A stretch of 15,306 nt of DNA from UBA1672 sp023140905 (lineage in GTDB: Bacteria > Pseudomonadota > Alphaproteobacteria > Micavibrionales > Micavibrionaceae). This document shows positions 1 through 7,276 of this stretch, in pieces. Where the stretch lies: assembly GCA_030636745.1 (NCBI GenBank), contig DAOVWH010000034.1, positions 1 to 15,306 of the forward strand, in the 5' to 3' direction. How positions within the stretch are numbered: position 1 is the first letter of the stretch; each line of letters begins with the position of its first letter. Under the pieces are notes generated by a model that was not told the DNA's origin, did no database searches, and saw only the letters and a list, made by a program, of their open reading frames with translations. The translations under genes and the position numbers were made by a program.

Positions 1-38
1 AAGCCAACGTAACCAGTTCCAACCATTCCTATACGCAT
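1..38 (-). CDS. ugd: UDP-glucose 6-dehydrogenase, N-terminal fragment
   Basis: Only the first 12 codons and two bases lie in the window. They read MRIGMVGTGYVG, the start of the Rossmann nucleotide-binding fold (GxGxxG: G-T-G-Y-V-G) that opens UDP-glucose and related nucleotide-sugar dehydrogenases. These enzymes oxidise UDP-glucose to UDP-glucuronate with two NAD+ in the cytoplasm, feeding capsule, LPS or exopolysaccharide synthesis. The ATG follows an AGGAG three bases upstream on the minus strand, which is close but usable. The gene is divergent from the SapC-family gene. GDP-mannose or UDP-N-acetylmannosamine dehydrogenases begin similarly, so the exact substrate is inferred. Confidence 0.7.
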   Translation of the reverse strand, partial: MRIGMVGTGYVG

Positions 39-99
39 ATGCTCCTATTCCTTCTTCTAAATATTGGCCAAACTATCTGATTTCTTGCAACAAGGAAAG

Positions 100-129
100 A
101 TTGTAAACACCCGTTTAACAATATTTTTT
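100..129 (+). terminator. hairpin plus T-run, terminator or attenuator-like
   Basis: A stem of nine pairs with one bulge (100-108 with 113-122, loop accc) is followed at once by six T (124-129), the layout of a Rho-independent terminator on the plus strand. No plus-strand gene ends just upstream: the neighbour to the left is the start of a minus-strand gene. It could therefore be an attenuator in the leader of the SapC-family gene, or end an antisense transcript. Confidence 0.4.
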
Positions 130-276
130 GGTATATTATTTTATCTACCCTTAAATATATACCTTTAAAATTTTTGAAATGATATGTATTCTAACATCGG
201 GAAACGACTTGATTTTTTTACATATACTCGCAATAACTGTCTTACGCTTAATTTTAAAGGAAACGGATATCTCATC

Positions 277-1080
277 ATGGCTAACAAAACAAAACAAAAC
301 GCTTCACAAGATAAAAAAAATGGTGCTGCCGGAAATAAAGCATCTCCTTCTTTGCCGCTTTTTTACAAAAACCCAATGCCACTAGATGCAAAAAAGCATG
401 CTGATTTGTCTTTAAAAACAGGTTTTAATTTCAGCTTCGCAAAAACCGTGAATGCTGTTCCTATCAATATGGTAGAAATGCCTTTGATATGTCATTTTTT
501 CCCTATCGCTTTTAGCCCTGATGCTACAGGAACGCCTGTTGCAATTTTGGGATTACGAGATAATGAGAACCTGTTTGTTGATGATAAAGGATCATGGCAG
601 AATGATGTCTATATTCCTGCTTATATTCGGCGTTATCCTTTTATCTTTTCTGAAGTCCCCGGTGGTAAACAATATACATTATGTGTAGATAACAGCCCTG
701 AAATTGTTGAGCAAAGCGATAAACAACCCTTTTTTGACAAAGAAAGTGATCCAACACAATTGACAAAAGATGCTCTTGAGTTTTGCAAATCATATCATAC
801 AGCAGCTCAACAAACGCTTGCCTTTGGCGAAGAATTGGCAAAGAACGATCTGCTGATTGAAAAAGAAGCGCAAATCAATATTGAAGAAAATAAGCGAATC
901 AGTTTTTCAGGTTTTCGTATTATTGATGAAAAGAAACTTGCTGAACTAGATGATTCGAAATTTTTAGAATGGAGAAAAAAAGGATGGCTCCCTATCATAT
1001 ATGCGCATTTATTTTCCGGCACACAATGGAGTCGCTTATCTCGTTTGGTAAATGAACAGCTTAAAACAGAAAAATCCTAG
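277..1080 (+). CDS. SapC family protein
   Basis: The 267-residue product has the hallmarks of the SapC family: a central segment G-L-R-D-N-E-N-L-F-V-D-D (about residues 92-103) followed closely by Y-I-P-A-Y-I-R-R-Y-P-F (112-122). The family is named after a gene of the Campylobacter fetus S-layer locus, but its biochemical role is not established, and most proteobacterial members are not near S-layer genes. There is no signal peptide; the first 25 residues are polar, Lys/Asn-rich and probably disordered. An in-frame ATG at 184 would add 31 residues. I prefer 277 because the family domain starts near residue 30 of the shorter form and a purine-rich AAAGGAAACGGA lies upstream at somewhat long spacing. 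A hairpin follows the stop. Confidence 0.85.
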   Translation: MANKTKQNASQDKKNGAAGNKASPSLPLFYKNPMPLDAKKHADLSLKTGFNFSFAKTVNAVPINMVEMPLICHFFPIAFSPDATGTPVAILGLRDNENLFVDDKGSWQNDVYIPAYIRRYPFIFSEVPGGKQYTLCVDNSPEIVEQSDKQPFFDKESDPTQLTKDALEFCKSYHTAAQQTLAFGEELAKNDLLIEKEAQINIEENKRISFSGFRIIDEKKLAELDDSKFLEWRKKGWLPIIYAHLFSGTQWSRLSRLVNEQLKTEKS

Positions 1081-1106
1081 TCTGGGTAATAAATCAGAGA
1101 ATAAAA

Positions 1107-1139
1107 AAACAGCGTTTGATAATATATTAAGCGCTGTTT
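1107..1139. terminator. long AT-rich hairpin after the SapC gene
   Basis: AAACAGCG at 1107-1114 pairs with CGCTGTTT at 1132-1139. The stem continues inward with A-T and wobble pairs to a three-base loop near 1122-1124. The downstream tract in the plus direction is only TTTCGATTC, while seven A precede the stem, giving a better T-tract for minus-strand transcripts. It may act in both directions. Confidence 0.5.
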
Positions 1140-1145
1140 CGATTC

Positions 1146-1154
1146 TTATCCACA
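1146..1154 (+). promoter_or_regulatory. DnaA box, exact consensus
   Basis: TTATCCACA is the exact high-affinity DnaA-box consensus. It lies in the gap between the SapC gene and the HTH gene, directly after a GATTC (GANTC, the CcrM methylation motif of alphaproteobacteria). An inverted near-match lies at 1219-1227. Confidence 0.5.
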
Positions 1155-1207
1155 CAGTTTCGATACTTCATGTTCTGTAAAATAAAAACTCTTTATCAAT
1201 CAGCATG

Positions 1208-1237
1208 TTGACACGAATTGTGGATAGATACTACAAA
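1208..1237 (+). promoter_or_regulatory. putative sigma70-type promoter of the HTH gene
   Basis: TTGACA (1208-1213) is a perfect -35 box. The best -10 at suitable spacing is TACAAA (1232-1237, 18-bp spacer, 4 of 6 matches). The spacer contains the second DnaA-box-like site, so DnaA binding there would overlap RNA polymerase. A perfect TATAAT at 1241-1246 has no well-spaced -35 box. Confidence 0.4.
1219..1227 (-). promoter_or_regulatory. DnaA box, 8 of 9 match, inverted
   Basis: TGTGGATAG is the reverse complement of CTATCCACA, one base from consensus. It faces the box at 1146-1154 across 64 bp and lies inside the putative promoter spacer. Confidence 0.4.
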
Positions 1238-1335
1238 GCTTATAATCAGCCTTGAACTGTCCTTTCCGAGCATGATAATTGTTTATATATATCTGATGAC
1301 ATCTCTAAGAATCACAAAACAAAGCGAGGAACAGC

Positions 1336-1983
1336 ATGGCAAAAGTGGGAGCGCAAAGAGCAGCCGTCCTGACGGGGAAATCAAAATCAACAATTCAGCG
1401 TGCCATGAATAGCGGAAAGCTTTCCTATGAGCTTGACCAAAATAAACGCAGAATTATTGATGTATCTGAACTGGAACGTGTATTTGGTATTGTGCAAACA
1501 AATCCACAGCCAACAACAACCACAGCTGTAGCTACACCAAGCAAACCAAAATCTCAGGATCTTGAAACCATTTTGGAAAAAGAACGCATGGCTATGCAGA
1601 TTAAATTGCTGGAAAACCAACTTTCGACATCACAAGATCAAATTGATGATCTTCGTGACCAGCGTGACAAGTGGGAGAAACAAGCTTCTCAGATGCTTAT
1701 CACAAGCCAGTATTCGCAACGTCAGGCAGAAGACCTTCGTGCGCAAATTAAAGAGCGTGCAGAACGTGCTCGGCAAAAACGTTTACAAATGCAAAATGCA
1801 AAAACTAAAACACCGCAACAACACAGCGATGTAGTGCAACGACGTTCAGAATCCGTGCAACACTCAAGCGTCAACAAAAACAGAGATCTGGAAGCGCAAA
1901 TGCAAAAGCTCAAAGCACAGAATGAGAATACGTCTAAGGATTCAGCTTCTGTCTTCCGTTTTTGGAAAAAAGCGAGAGGCTAG
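1336..1983 (+). CDS. helix-turn-helix DNA-binding protein with coiled coil
   Basis: The first 50 residues look like a small MerR/excisionase-type winged helix: A-A-V-L-T-G-K-S-K-S-T-I-Q-R-A-M at 9-24 is the helix-turn-helix, and the wing ends in R-R-I-I-D-V-S-E-L-E-R-V-F. A Thr/Pro-rich linker (about 51-73) leads to a long charged heptad-like region (about 74-150) and a second short one (182-196). The C-terminus is F-R-F-W-K-K-A-R-G. This architecture is common in proteins annotated as plasmid replication/partition accessory or 'entry exclusion' (Exc1-like) proteins; whether this one does any of that is unknown. The ATG follows GCGAGGAACAGC, a good ribosome-binding site. The promoter region carries two DnaA-box-like sites, so the gene may be DnaA-regulated or origin-linked (inference). 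Confidence 0.75.
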   Translation: MAKVGAQRAAVLTGKSKSTIQRAMNSGKLSYELDQNKRRIIDVSELERVFGIVQTNPQPTTTTAVATPSKPKSQDLETILEKERMAMQIKLLENQLSTSQDQIDDLRDQRDKWEKQASQMLITSQYSQRQAEDLRAQIKERAERARQKRLQMQNAKTKTPQQHSDVVQRRSESVQHSSVNKNRDLEAQMQKLKAQNENTSKDSASVFRFWKKARG

Positions 1984-2084
1984 TTACTTTCATTTATACT
2001 TTTGCTTCTTTTCCTTATTAGATAATTGCTTTAGACTATCTGTGGTATGTGTATTTTTAAATATATAAATCGGATGGTAGAGCT

Positions 2085-2819
2085 ATGCGCTTTTTTGTTA
2101 CTTCTTTTCTTTTTTCCTTATTCTTTATAATCCCAGCATATGAAGCATATGCTCAAGATAGTCATGCTGTTTCGTCTTATTCTTCAGCAACAAATGAACA
2201 AATAGTTGAGGCACAGGATTTTTACGAAAAATGTAAAAATAACAAAACAATGAGCGCAAGGAAAGACTGTAAATGCGCAGCAACAGCTTATTTAGAAACA
2301 CGCGTACGACTTGGCAGTGCTGCAAGCATTGATGAAATTATGGACGCAAATATAAACGCTTGTTTGATTGATAAAGAGAAAACCGCTATTGATGATGTTG
2401 AAAAGCTTGGTCTTGAGGATGTTACTGAACAACAGATAGAAGAAGCCGAATCTGTCTTTCAATGGTGCGATGGTGATAATGAAGCGAGGCGAGTCATTGA
2501 TTGTGAATGTTTAGCTGCTAAATTTCTTACTATGCGTATTGAACGCGGTCCTATTAAAGGAAAAATGTCTCTCGTTGGAGAAATTACGCGTAGAGAATGC
2601 CGTAACGTTGTTGGAACAACCGGCATGGAATACGTAAAATGTATGAAAGGAACAGCCGTTAAATATTATAATTACCGTCCTAAGGATTATTGTGAGTGTT
2701 ATGCGCGTAAATGGGCTGAATTATTTGGAAGCTGGAAAGGTAAACTAGATGAAAGTAAGAAATATTCATTACGTGACCGTGCCATGTCTTATTGTCAAAA
2801 CCCAGAAGCTTATAAATAA
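2085..2819 (+). CDS. secreted protein with three four-cysteine repeats
   Basis: I do not recognise the family. Residues 1-23 form a signal peptide (positive start, Phe/Leu-rich core, A-Y-A before Q24). The mature part carries 12 cysteines in three units of the same order: C50-C62-C64-C93, C128-C140-C142-C172 and C186-C203-C205-C237. Each unit has a D-C-x-C or Y-C-x-C centre followed by a helix-like segment with aromatic and basic residues. The even cysteine count, identical order and export signal suggest a disulfide-bonded periplasmic or secreted protein. Metal or haem binding is possible, but there is no CxxCH motif. The start is preceded by GGATGGTAGAG, a moderate ribosome-binding site. 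It stands alone between the HTH gene and the SHMT gene. Confidence 0.75.
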   Translation: MRFFVTSFLFSLFFIIPAYEAYAQDSHAVSSYSSATNEQIVEAQDFYEKCKNNKTMSARKDCKCAATAYLETRVRLGSAASIDEIMDANINACLIDKEKTAIDDVEKLGLEDVTEQQIEEAESVFQWCDGDNEARRVIDCECLAAKFLTMRIERGPIKGKMSLVGEITRRECRNVVGTTGMEYVKCMKGTAVKYYNYRPKDYCECYARKWAELFGSWKGKLDESKKYSLRDRAMSYCQNPEAYK

Positions 2820-2842
2820 GGCTATAATCATTATCTTGGAAG

Positions 2843-2894
2843 TATAGTAATTTCACTCAAGCAAAATGTACTATTCTTAAATGAACCCACTATA
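2843..2894. repeat. miniature inverted-repeat pair related to the 9622-9786 element
   Basis: The 21-base segment at 2843-2863 starts TATAGTAATTT and matches the left arm of the large palindrome at 16 of 21 positions. The segment at 2874-2894 matches the right arm, also at 16 of 21, in the correct inverted orientation. Only 10 bases separate them. It sits just upstream of the SHMT gene. The sequence is AT-rich, so chance similarity cannot be excluded. Confidence 0.45.
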
Positions 2895-2922
2895 ATTTCA
2901 CTCACTAGGAGCTTTTACTCAG

Positions 2923-4314
2923 ATGCCAAAAAAATTCCGCTCAGATAATTTTGATCCTGCTATTTCGACTATAATGCAAAAACGCCATAAAGAGAATGCC
3001 GAAGGTTTTACTCTTATAGCATCAGAGAACCACCCTCACCCGGAAGATATTGCAGCCTTCAGAGATGCCGATGATGCCTCTTTTGCCGGGGGATATTTTG
3101 AAGGCTACCCTCCTACAAAAAAGCAAGTTCCCGGCGGCGGACGGTTTTATCAAGGCGTTTTGCAAGCTGATGCTTTGGAAACGGAAGCATGTAATAGAGT
3201 CATTTCTGTTATTGCTCCGGGAATGGAAGATGTTGCTGAAGCCAATGTTCAAGCCCCTTCTGGCGCTATTGCCAATATGGTAGTGTATGGTGGTATTTTG
3301 AATATGGGAGATAAAATGGTTTCACCCAGCCTTGCACGTGGTTATGGCCATTTATCTCATGGAGCCGATTCTCCTAATATTGTCAAAGACTGGTTTAAAG
3401 TTCATGGCTATGGCATTGATGAAGAAACAGGCTATATCGATTATGAAGAAATGGAACGCGTTGTTGAACAAGTTCGTCCAAAACTGCTTGTCAGTGGTTT
3501 TTCTTCTTATCCAAGAGAAGTCGATTGGGCCAGAATTGCGGATATAGCTAATAAATATAACGCCGTTAGTATGGCTGATATTTCTCACCCCGGTGGAATT
3601 ATCGGTGCCGGATTGATGAATAACCCATTCCTTCAGGGCATTGATATTGTAACCAGCACAACTCACAAAACATGGGCTGGAACAAAAGGTGCTGTGATTG
3701 TTTATAACCGCGAAAGTCTTGCTGAGAAAAGACCGGAAGGTATGGTAGAAAAAGGACCAAATGCCGGACGCTTTAACAAAATTGACTTTTCTTTATTTCC
3801 GGGCATGTTAGGTGGCCCGAATATGTCTACGATTGCCTCTTATACTTCAACATTCCGCCGGGCAAAAACTCCGGAATTTAAAGAAGTTCAGGAACGTACA
3901 TGCAATAATGCAAAAGTATTGGCTGAAGAATTGCTAAAACGAGGTTGGCCTCTTGCCACAAACGGCACAGATAACCACATTGTTTTAGTTTCTGATGTCA
4001 CTGCGATTGAAGACCTTGATACAGATATTATCACCGATGGTTGGGAAGCCGCGAAACTTCTCGAAAACATAGGCATTGTTACAAACAAGAATGCTGTTCC
4101 GGGTATTCCCGGCACACCAATCCGCCCTAAAGGAGTGCGCATTGGCACATCTGCCATATCAACACGTGGGTTGGGCATTGATGAAACGCGGGAAATTGCA
4201 AACATCATGGATTCAACACTGCGCTATGCAAAAGACAGCGATAACAAACTTGATGCTTTACGCACGAAAATACGTGAGATGGCACAAGCTTTCCCTATCC
4301 CGACTTACAATTAG
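2923..4314 (+). CDS. glyA: serine hydroxymethyltransferase, divergent
   Basis: This is a 463-residue fold-type I PLP enzyme of the SHMT family, which interconverts serine plus tetrahydrofolate with glycine plus 5,10-methylene-tetrahydrofolate in the cytoplasm. Visible hallmarks are L-I-A-S-E-N (31-36), the E-G-Y-P loop (60-63), D219-x-x-H222 at the cofactor ring, the Schiff-base lysine K249 in S-T-T-H-K-T, F-P-G-x-x-G-G-P (292-299) and the carboxylate-binding arginine R406 in V-R-I-G-T-S. It departs from housekeeping GlyA in places: H-K-T-W-A-G-T-K-G-A replaces the usual H-K-T-L-x-G-P-R-G-G, and the region after EGYP is rearranged. It could be a second SHMT paralogue or an alpha-methylserine-type aldolase/hydroxymethyltransferase. 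AGGAG lies about 10 bases before the ATG. The gene converges on the acyl-CoA dehydrogenase gene. Confidence 0.85.
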   Translation: MPKKFRSDNFDPAISTIMQKRHKENAEGFTLIASENHPHPEDIAAFRDADDASFAGGYFEGYPPTKKQVPGGGRFYQGVLQADALETEACNRVISVIAPGMEDVAEANVQAPSGAIANMVVYGGILNMGDKMVSPSLARGYGHLSHGADSPNIVKDWFKVHGYGIDEETGYIDYEEMERVVEQVRPKLLVSGFSSYPREVDWARIADIANKYNAVSMADISHPGGIIGAGLMNNPFLQGIDIVTSTTHKTWAGTKGAVIVYNRESLAEKRPEGMVEKGPNAGRFNKIDFSLFPGMLGGPNMSTIASYTSTFRRAKTPEFKEVQERTCNNAKVLAEELLKRGWPLATNGTDNHIVLVSDVTAIEDLDTDIITDGWEAAKLLENIGIVTNKNAVPGIPGTPIRPKGVRIGTSAISTRGLGIDETREIANIMDSTLRYAKDSDNKLDALRTKIREMAQAFPIPTYN

Positions 4315-4319
4315 CTGAC

Positions 4320-5951
4320 TTATAGAACAGCTCTTAGCTGAGCTTGTCCCAGCGGGAGAATGTTCTTTGCATAAAAATCGGAAAGATCCTGAATTGTATA
4401 TCCACTTTCAAGCATAAAATCAGGATTAGCTTTAGCAGCCTTCGCCATAAGACCGCCACCATATATGTAAGCAAAAGCCTTTATATACGGTGTAGCTATC
4501 CATGACATTTCCTCGCGCTTATCTTCCTCATTAAGAGTGAGGATATGTTGCGTTGCTTTTTGAAGGTCACTGATATAGATGTCTTCGACTAATCCTTGCA
4601 TATCCGTAATATAAGCCCCAGCTAACGCTGCTTTATCACGCGCTACTTTGCGAAAAACAAAATCCGAGGCTTGAATACCGTTTGTCCCCTCATAAATTGG
4701 TAAAACACGTGCATCGCGATAATATTGAGCTGCAGCACTTTCCTGCATAAACCCCATGCCACCATGCACTTGTATACCAATAGAAGCCACCTCAACAGCC
4801 ACATCACTGCACCATGACTTGACAACCGGCGTCAAAAAATCAGCGTGTTTTGCACCTTGTCTATCTCCTGCGACAGCTTTATCCAACTCCATAGCCGCGC
4901 TATAAGCAATCATACGCCCAGCCATAACACGTGCATGCATATCCATTAACATACGGCGAACATCTGGATGCTGTGCAATCATAGAGGGCTTATTACCTTC
5001 CTCTTGTGAATTGATAGCCTTTCCCTGACGACGCTCATGTGCATAAGCATAAGCCTCCTGATAGGCACGCTCACCTACTCCCACGCCTTGCAACCCCACA
5101 GCTAAACGTGCGTTTTGCATCATGGTAAACATATATTTCAGGCCAATATTCTTACGGCCAATCAGATAGCCTTTCGCCCGATCAAAACTCATCGTACAAG
5201 TTGGGGAAGCATGTATTCCAAGCTTATGCTCTAATCCTATACATTTGACGCTATTAGGCTCGCCATCATTTAAGCATTTAGGAACAATAAACATAGATAT
5301 CCCCATTGCTCCTTCAGGTGCCCCTTCTATGCGCGCCAAAACAAGATGAACAATATTATCTGTGAGATCATGATCTCCAAAAGTAATAAAAATCTTTTGC
5401 CCTGTGATTTTATAAGAACCATCATCTTGCAACTGTGCCCGTGTTGCGATACTACCTAGATCAGAGCCTGCTTGCGGTTCTGTGATGTTCATCGTACCTG
5501 TCCACTCACCGGAAATCAGTTTAGGCAAATAAAGATCTTTTTGCTCTTGTGAGCCATGAACACTAATCGCCTCAATCGCACTTTGGTTAAGGATTGGGCA
5601 TAAACCGAAGGACATATTTGCCCCCTGCCACATTTCCTGAACAGGAAAAGCCAGCGCCCAAGGCAAGCCTTGCCCATCATATTCAGAAGCAAAAGGCAAA
5701 GCATTCCATCCCCCTTCACAATAAGCTTGATAAGCTTCTTTGAAACCATCTGCCGTTTTAACTTGTCCTTCTTCCAGACAGACACCTTGCACATCTCCAC
5801 TTAAGTTTATGGGAGCAATCTCCTCAGAAGCCAGCTTGGCCGCCTCTTTCAACACTGCCCCGCACGTATCACAATCCAACTTCTCCTGAGAGAAACCAAA
5901 TACATCATAAAGGATAAACATCATCTCTTTAACCGGTGGGGAAAACGTCAT
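4320..5951 (-). CDS. acyl-CoA dehydrogenase, DmdC/FadE-like
   Basis: This FAD-dependent dehydrogenase introduces a 2,3 double bond into an acyl-CoA, passing electrons to ETF. The N-terminal extension (P-P-V-K-E-M-M-F-I-L-Y-D-V-F-G) is typical of the long class that includes 3-methylmercaptopropionyl-CoA dehydrogenases. FAD/substrate motifs follow: M-N-I-T-E-P-Q-A-G-S-D (154-164), G-Q-K-I-F-I-T (184-190), V-H-G-G-M-G-F (395-401). The catalytic base is E421 in I-Y-E-G-T-N-G. A C-terminal extension similar to that of long-class enzymes follows. At 543 residues it is about 50 shorter than many relatives, mainly in that extension, yet the reading frame looks intact. The substrate cannot be told from sequence; fatty acid beta-oxidation is the default reading and a sulfur-compound role is only an option. 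Confidence 0.9.
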   Translation of the reverse strand: MTFSPPVKEMMFILYDVFGFSQEKLDCDTCGAVLKEAAKLASEEIAPINLSGDVQGVCLEEGQVKTADGFKEAYQAYCEGGWNALPFASEYDGQGLPWALAFPVQEMWQGANMSFGLCPILNQSAIEAISVHGSQEQKDLYLPKLISGEWTGTMNITEPQAGSDLGSIATRAQLQDDGSYKITGQKIFITFGDHDLTDNIVHLVLARIEGAPEGAMGISMFIVPKCLNDGEPNSVKCIGLEHKLGIHASPTCTMSFDRAKGYLIGRKNIGLKYMFTMMQNARLAVGLQGVGVGERAYQEAYAYAHERRQGKAINSQEEGNKPSMIAQHPDVRRMLMDMHARVMAGRMIAYSAAMELDKAVAGDRQGAKHADFLTPVVKSWCSDVAVEVASIGIQVHGGMGFMQESAAAQYYRDARVLPIYEGTNGIQASDFVFRKVARDKAALAGAYITDMQGLVEDIYISDLQKATQHILTLNEEDKREEMSWIATPYIKAFAYIYGGGLMAKAAKANPDFMLESGYTIQDLSDFYAKNILPLGQAQLRAVL

Positions 5952-6257
5952 TGCTCAACTCTTTTGTTTGTTTTATAGCCTTTTGAGGTTTAAGGCCTTA
6001 GAGCCTAATAATCAAGGCCTCACATTATAAAATATTTTTTGGCACGGCGCTTGCAAAACAGTCTTCAAGAAAAGTTTTAAGTGATTTGAATTTATTTTTG
6101 CACTAGGCACGAGGAACGCAGCGTAGTTAACCTACGTAAGTGACAAATAACAACGTGCAAAGGTAAAGACAAATCACTTTATAGTGAAATCGAAACACAA
6201 CTTACATATGTGCAAATTATGAGTTATACAGCAAATATCGGTCTATCAGGTGAGAAT
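5952..6257. other. divergent intergenic region with structured repeat
   Basis: This 306-bp region separates the acyl-CoA dehydrogenase and transglycosylase starts. It holds a TATAAT on the minus strand (6024-6029, no good -35 box found), GGCC-centred short palindromes at 5985-6020, and the large structured repeat at 6079-6179. No credible gene is seen. Confidence 0.6.
6079..6179 (+). repeat. structured dispersed repeat, copy A
   Basis: AAGTGATTTG (6079-6088) pairs perfectly with CAAATCACTT (6170-6179). After a 2x2 internal loop the stem continues for 13 pairs, some G-U (6091-6103 with 6155-6167), ending in TTTGCAC/GTGCAAA. Inside lies a hairpin CGTAG/CTACG (6122-6126 with 6132-6136). The core from 6100 to 6158 is related to the sequence at 13904-13963 on the opposite strand through shared blocks ACTAG, ACGAG, GCGTA, TACGTAA, GACAA and TAAC in the same order and spacing. 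Confidence 0.75.
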
Positions 6258-7256
6258 ATGGCTTATTCGCGTAAAGACATTATTGACGCAATATCTCAAG
6301 CTAGTCAGAGTTCCGGTGTAGATTTTTCCTACCTTGTAAACCAAGCCGCTGCCGAGAGTAATTTTGATCCGAGTGCCAAAGCAAAAACCAGCTCTGCCAG
6401 CGGATTATATCAATTTATCGATAGCACATGGCTGTCTATGGTTGATCGTTATGGTGATTCATATGGCATTGAAACACAAGGAAAATCAAAGCAAGAGATT
6501 CTAAACATGCGCAACGACCCTGAGACATCTTCCTTTATGGCCGCTGCTTTTGCTTCAGAGAATGAGAAATTCCTAAATACTAATTGGGGCGGAGACATTG
6601 GCGCAACCGAGCTATATTTTGCCCATTTTATGGGAGCAAGCGGCGCAACTTCATTTTTGAATGCACGTGATGAAAACCCTATGCAAAATGCAGCTGATTT
6701 ATTTCCTCGTGCAGCGCGGGCTAACCGTAATGTTTTTTATGATTCCGAAACCGGAAAATCTCGTAGCCTAGAAGAAGTTTACAGCTTTTTCGACAAAAAA
6801 TTTAATAGTTCCGATGCGGCCAATAGACAAGAGATATTAGTTGCTGGAACAAATGTTCCTATACCACCAGCGACTCCAATGGAAAAACTGGCAGCAATGG
6901 CACGTAATGAGAATACAGCAAACAACCTGTATTCCCCCTCACGCAGCATGTCTGATAATATTATTATGCAACGCGCCCAAGCTATGCGTGAAGCAACACA
7001 ATTGCGTTCTTCATATGCACAATCTCTTTATCAGAATGCTGAAAGGCAAAATCTGCTTAATGATGTTCAAAACGAGCATTCTTCTATCTTTAAAAAGACA
7101 AAAGAACAAAATGACAGTTCTTTTAATGAGAGTTATCAGAGGAATAGCCTTAGTACGATCAAAAGCCCGCTTGATGGCCTTCTCGCCCAACCTCTGGATT
7201 TGATGATGCTGACACAAATATCAACGCCCGGAAAAGTCCTTAATGACAAATCCTAA
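6258..7256 (+). CDS. lytic transglycosylase (SLT domain), no signal peptide
   Basis: The N-terminal 140 residues form an SLT/lysozyme-like domain that cleaves peptidoglycan to 1,6-anhydromuramyl products. The catalytic glutamate is E33 in A-A-A-E-S-N-F-D-P, followed by S-A-S-G-L-Y-Q-F (46-53) and the Y-F-A-H-F-M-G segment (about 120-126). The C-terminal 190 residues are polar, Asn/Ser/Gln-rich and unassigned. ATGs at 6210 and 6219 would add 16 or 13 residues but lack a ribosome-binding site; the ATG at 6258 has AGGTGAG seven bases upstream, so I use it. None of the three starts gives a signal peptide, so the protein must leave by another route (flagellar or other secretion apparatus) or with a holin-like helper. 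The methyltransferase gene follows after 36 bp. Confidence 0.85.
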   Translation: MAYSRKDIIDAISQASQSSGVDFSYLVNQAAAESNFDPSAKAKTSSASGLYQFIDSTWLSMVDRYGDSYGIETQGKSKQEILNMRNDPETSSFMAAAFASENEKFLNTNWGGDIGATELYFAHFMGASGATSFLNARDENPMQNAADLFPRAARANRNVFYDSETGKSRSLEEVYSFFDKKFNSSDAANRQEILVAGTNVPIPPATPMEKLAAMARNENTANNLYSPSRSMSDNIIMQRAQAMREATQLRSSYAQSLYQNAERQNLLNDVQNEHSSIFKKTKEQNDSSFNESYQRNSLSTIKSPLDGLLAQPLDLMMLTQISTPGKVLNDKS

Positions 7257-7276
7257 GCTTTGCTTTAAAATAACTT

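Noticed and set aside
3352..3666. 104-codon open frame antisense to the SHMT gene
   Set aside because: The plus frame carries the conserved PLP-enzyme motifs; this is a shadow frame.
4318..4354. Hairpin-like ACAGCTC/GAGCTTGT at the SHMT and acyl-CoA dehydrogenase gene ends, considered as a shared terminator
   Set aside because: It lies in the dehydrogenase coding end, needs a bulge and has no T-tract.
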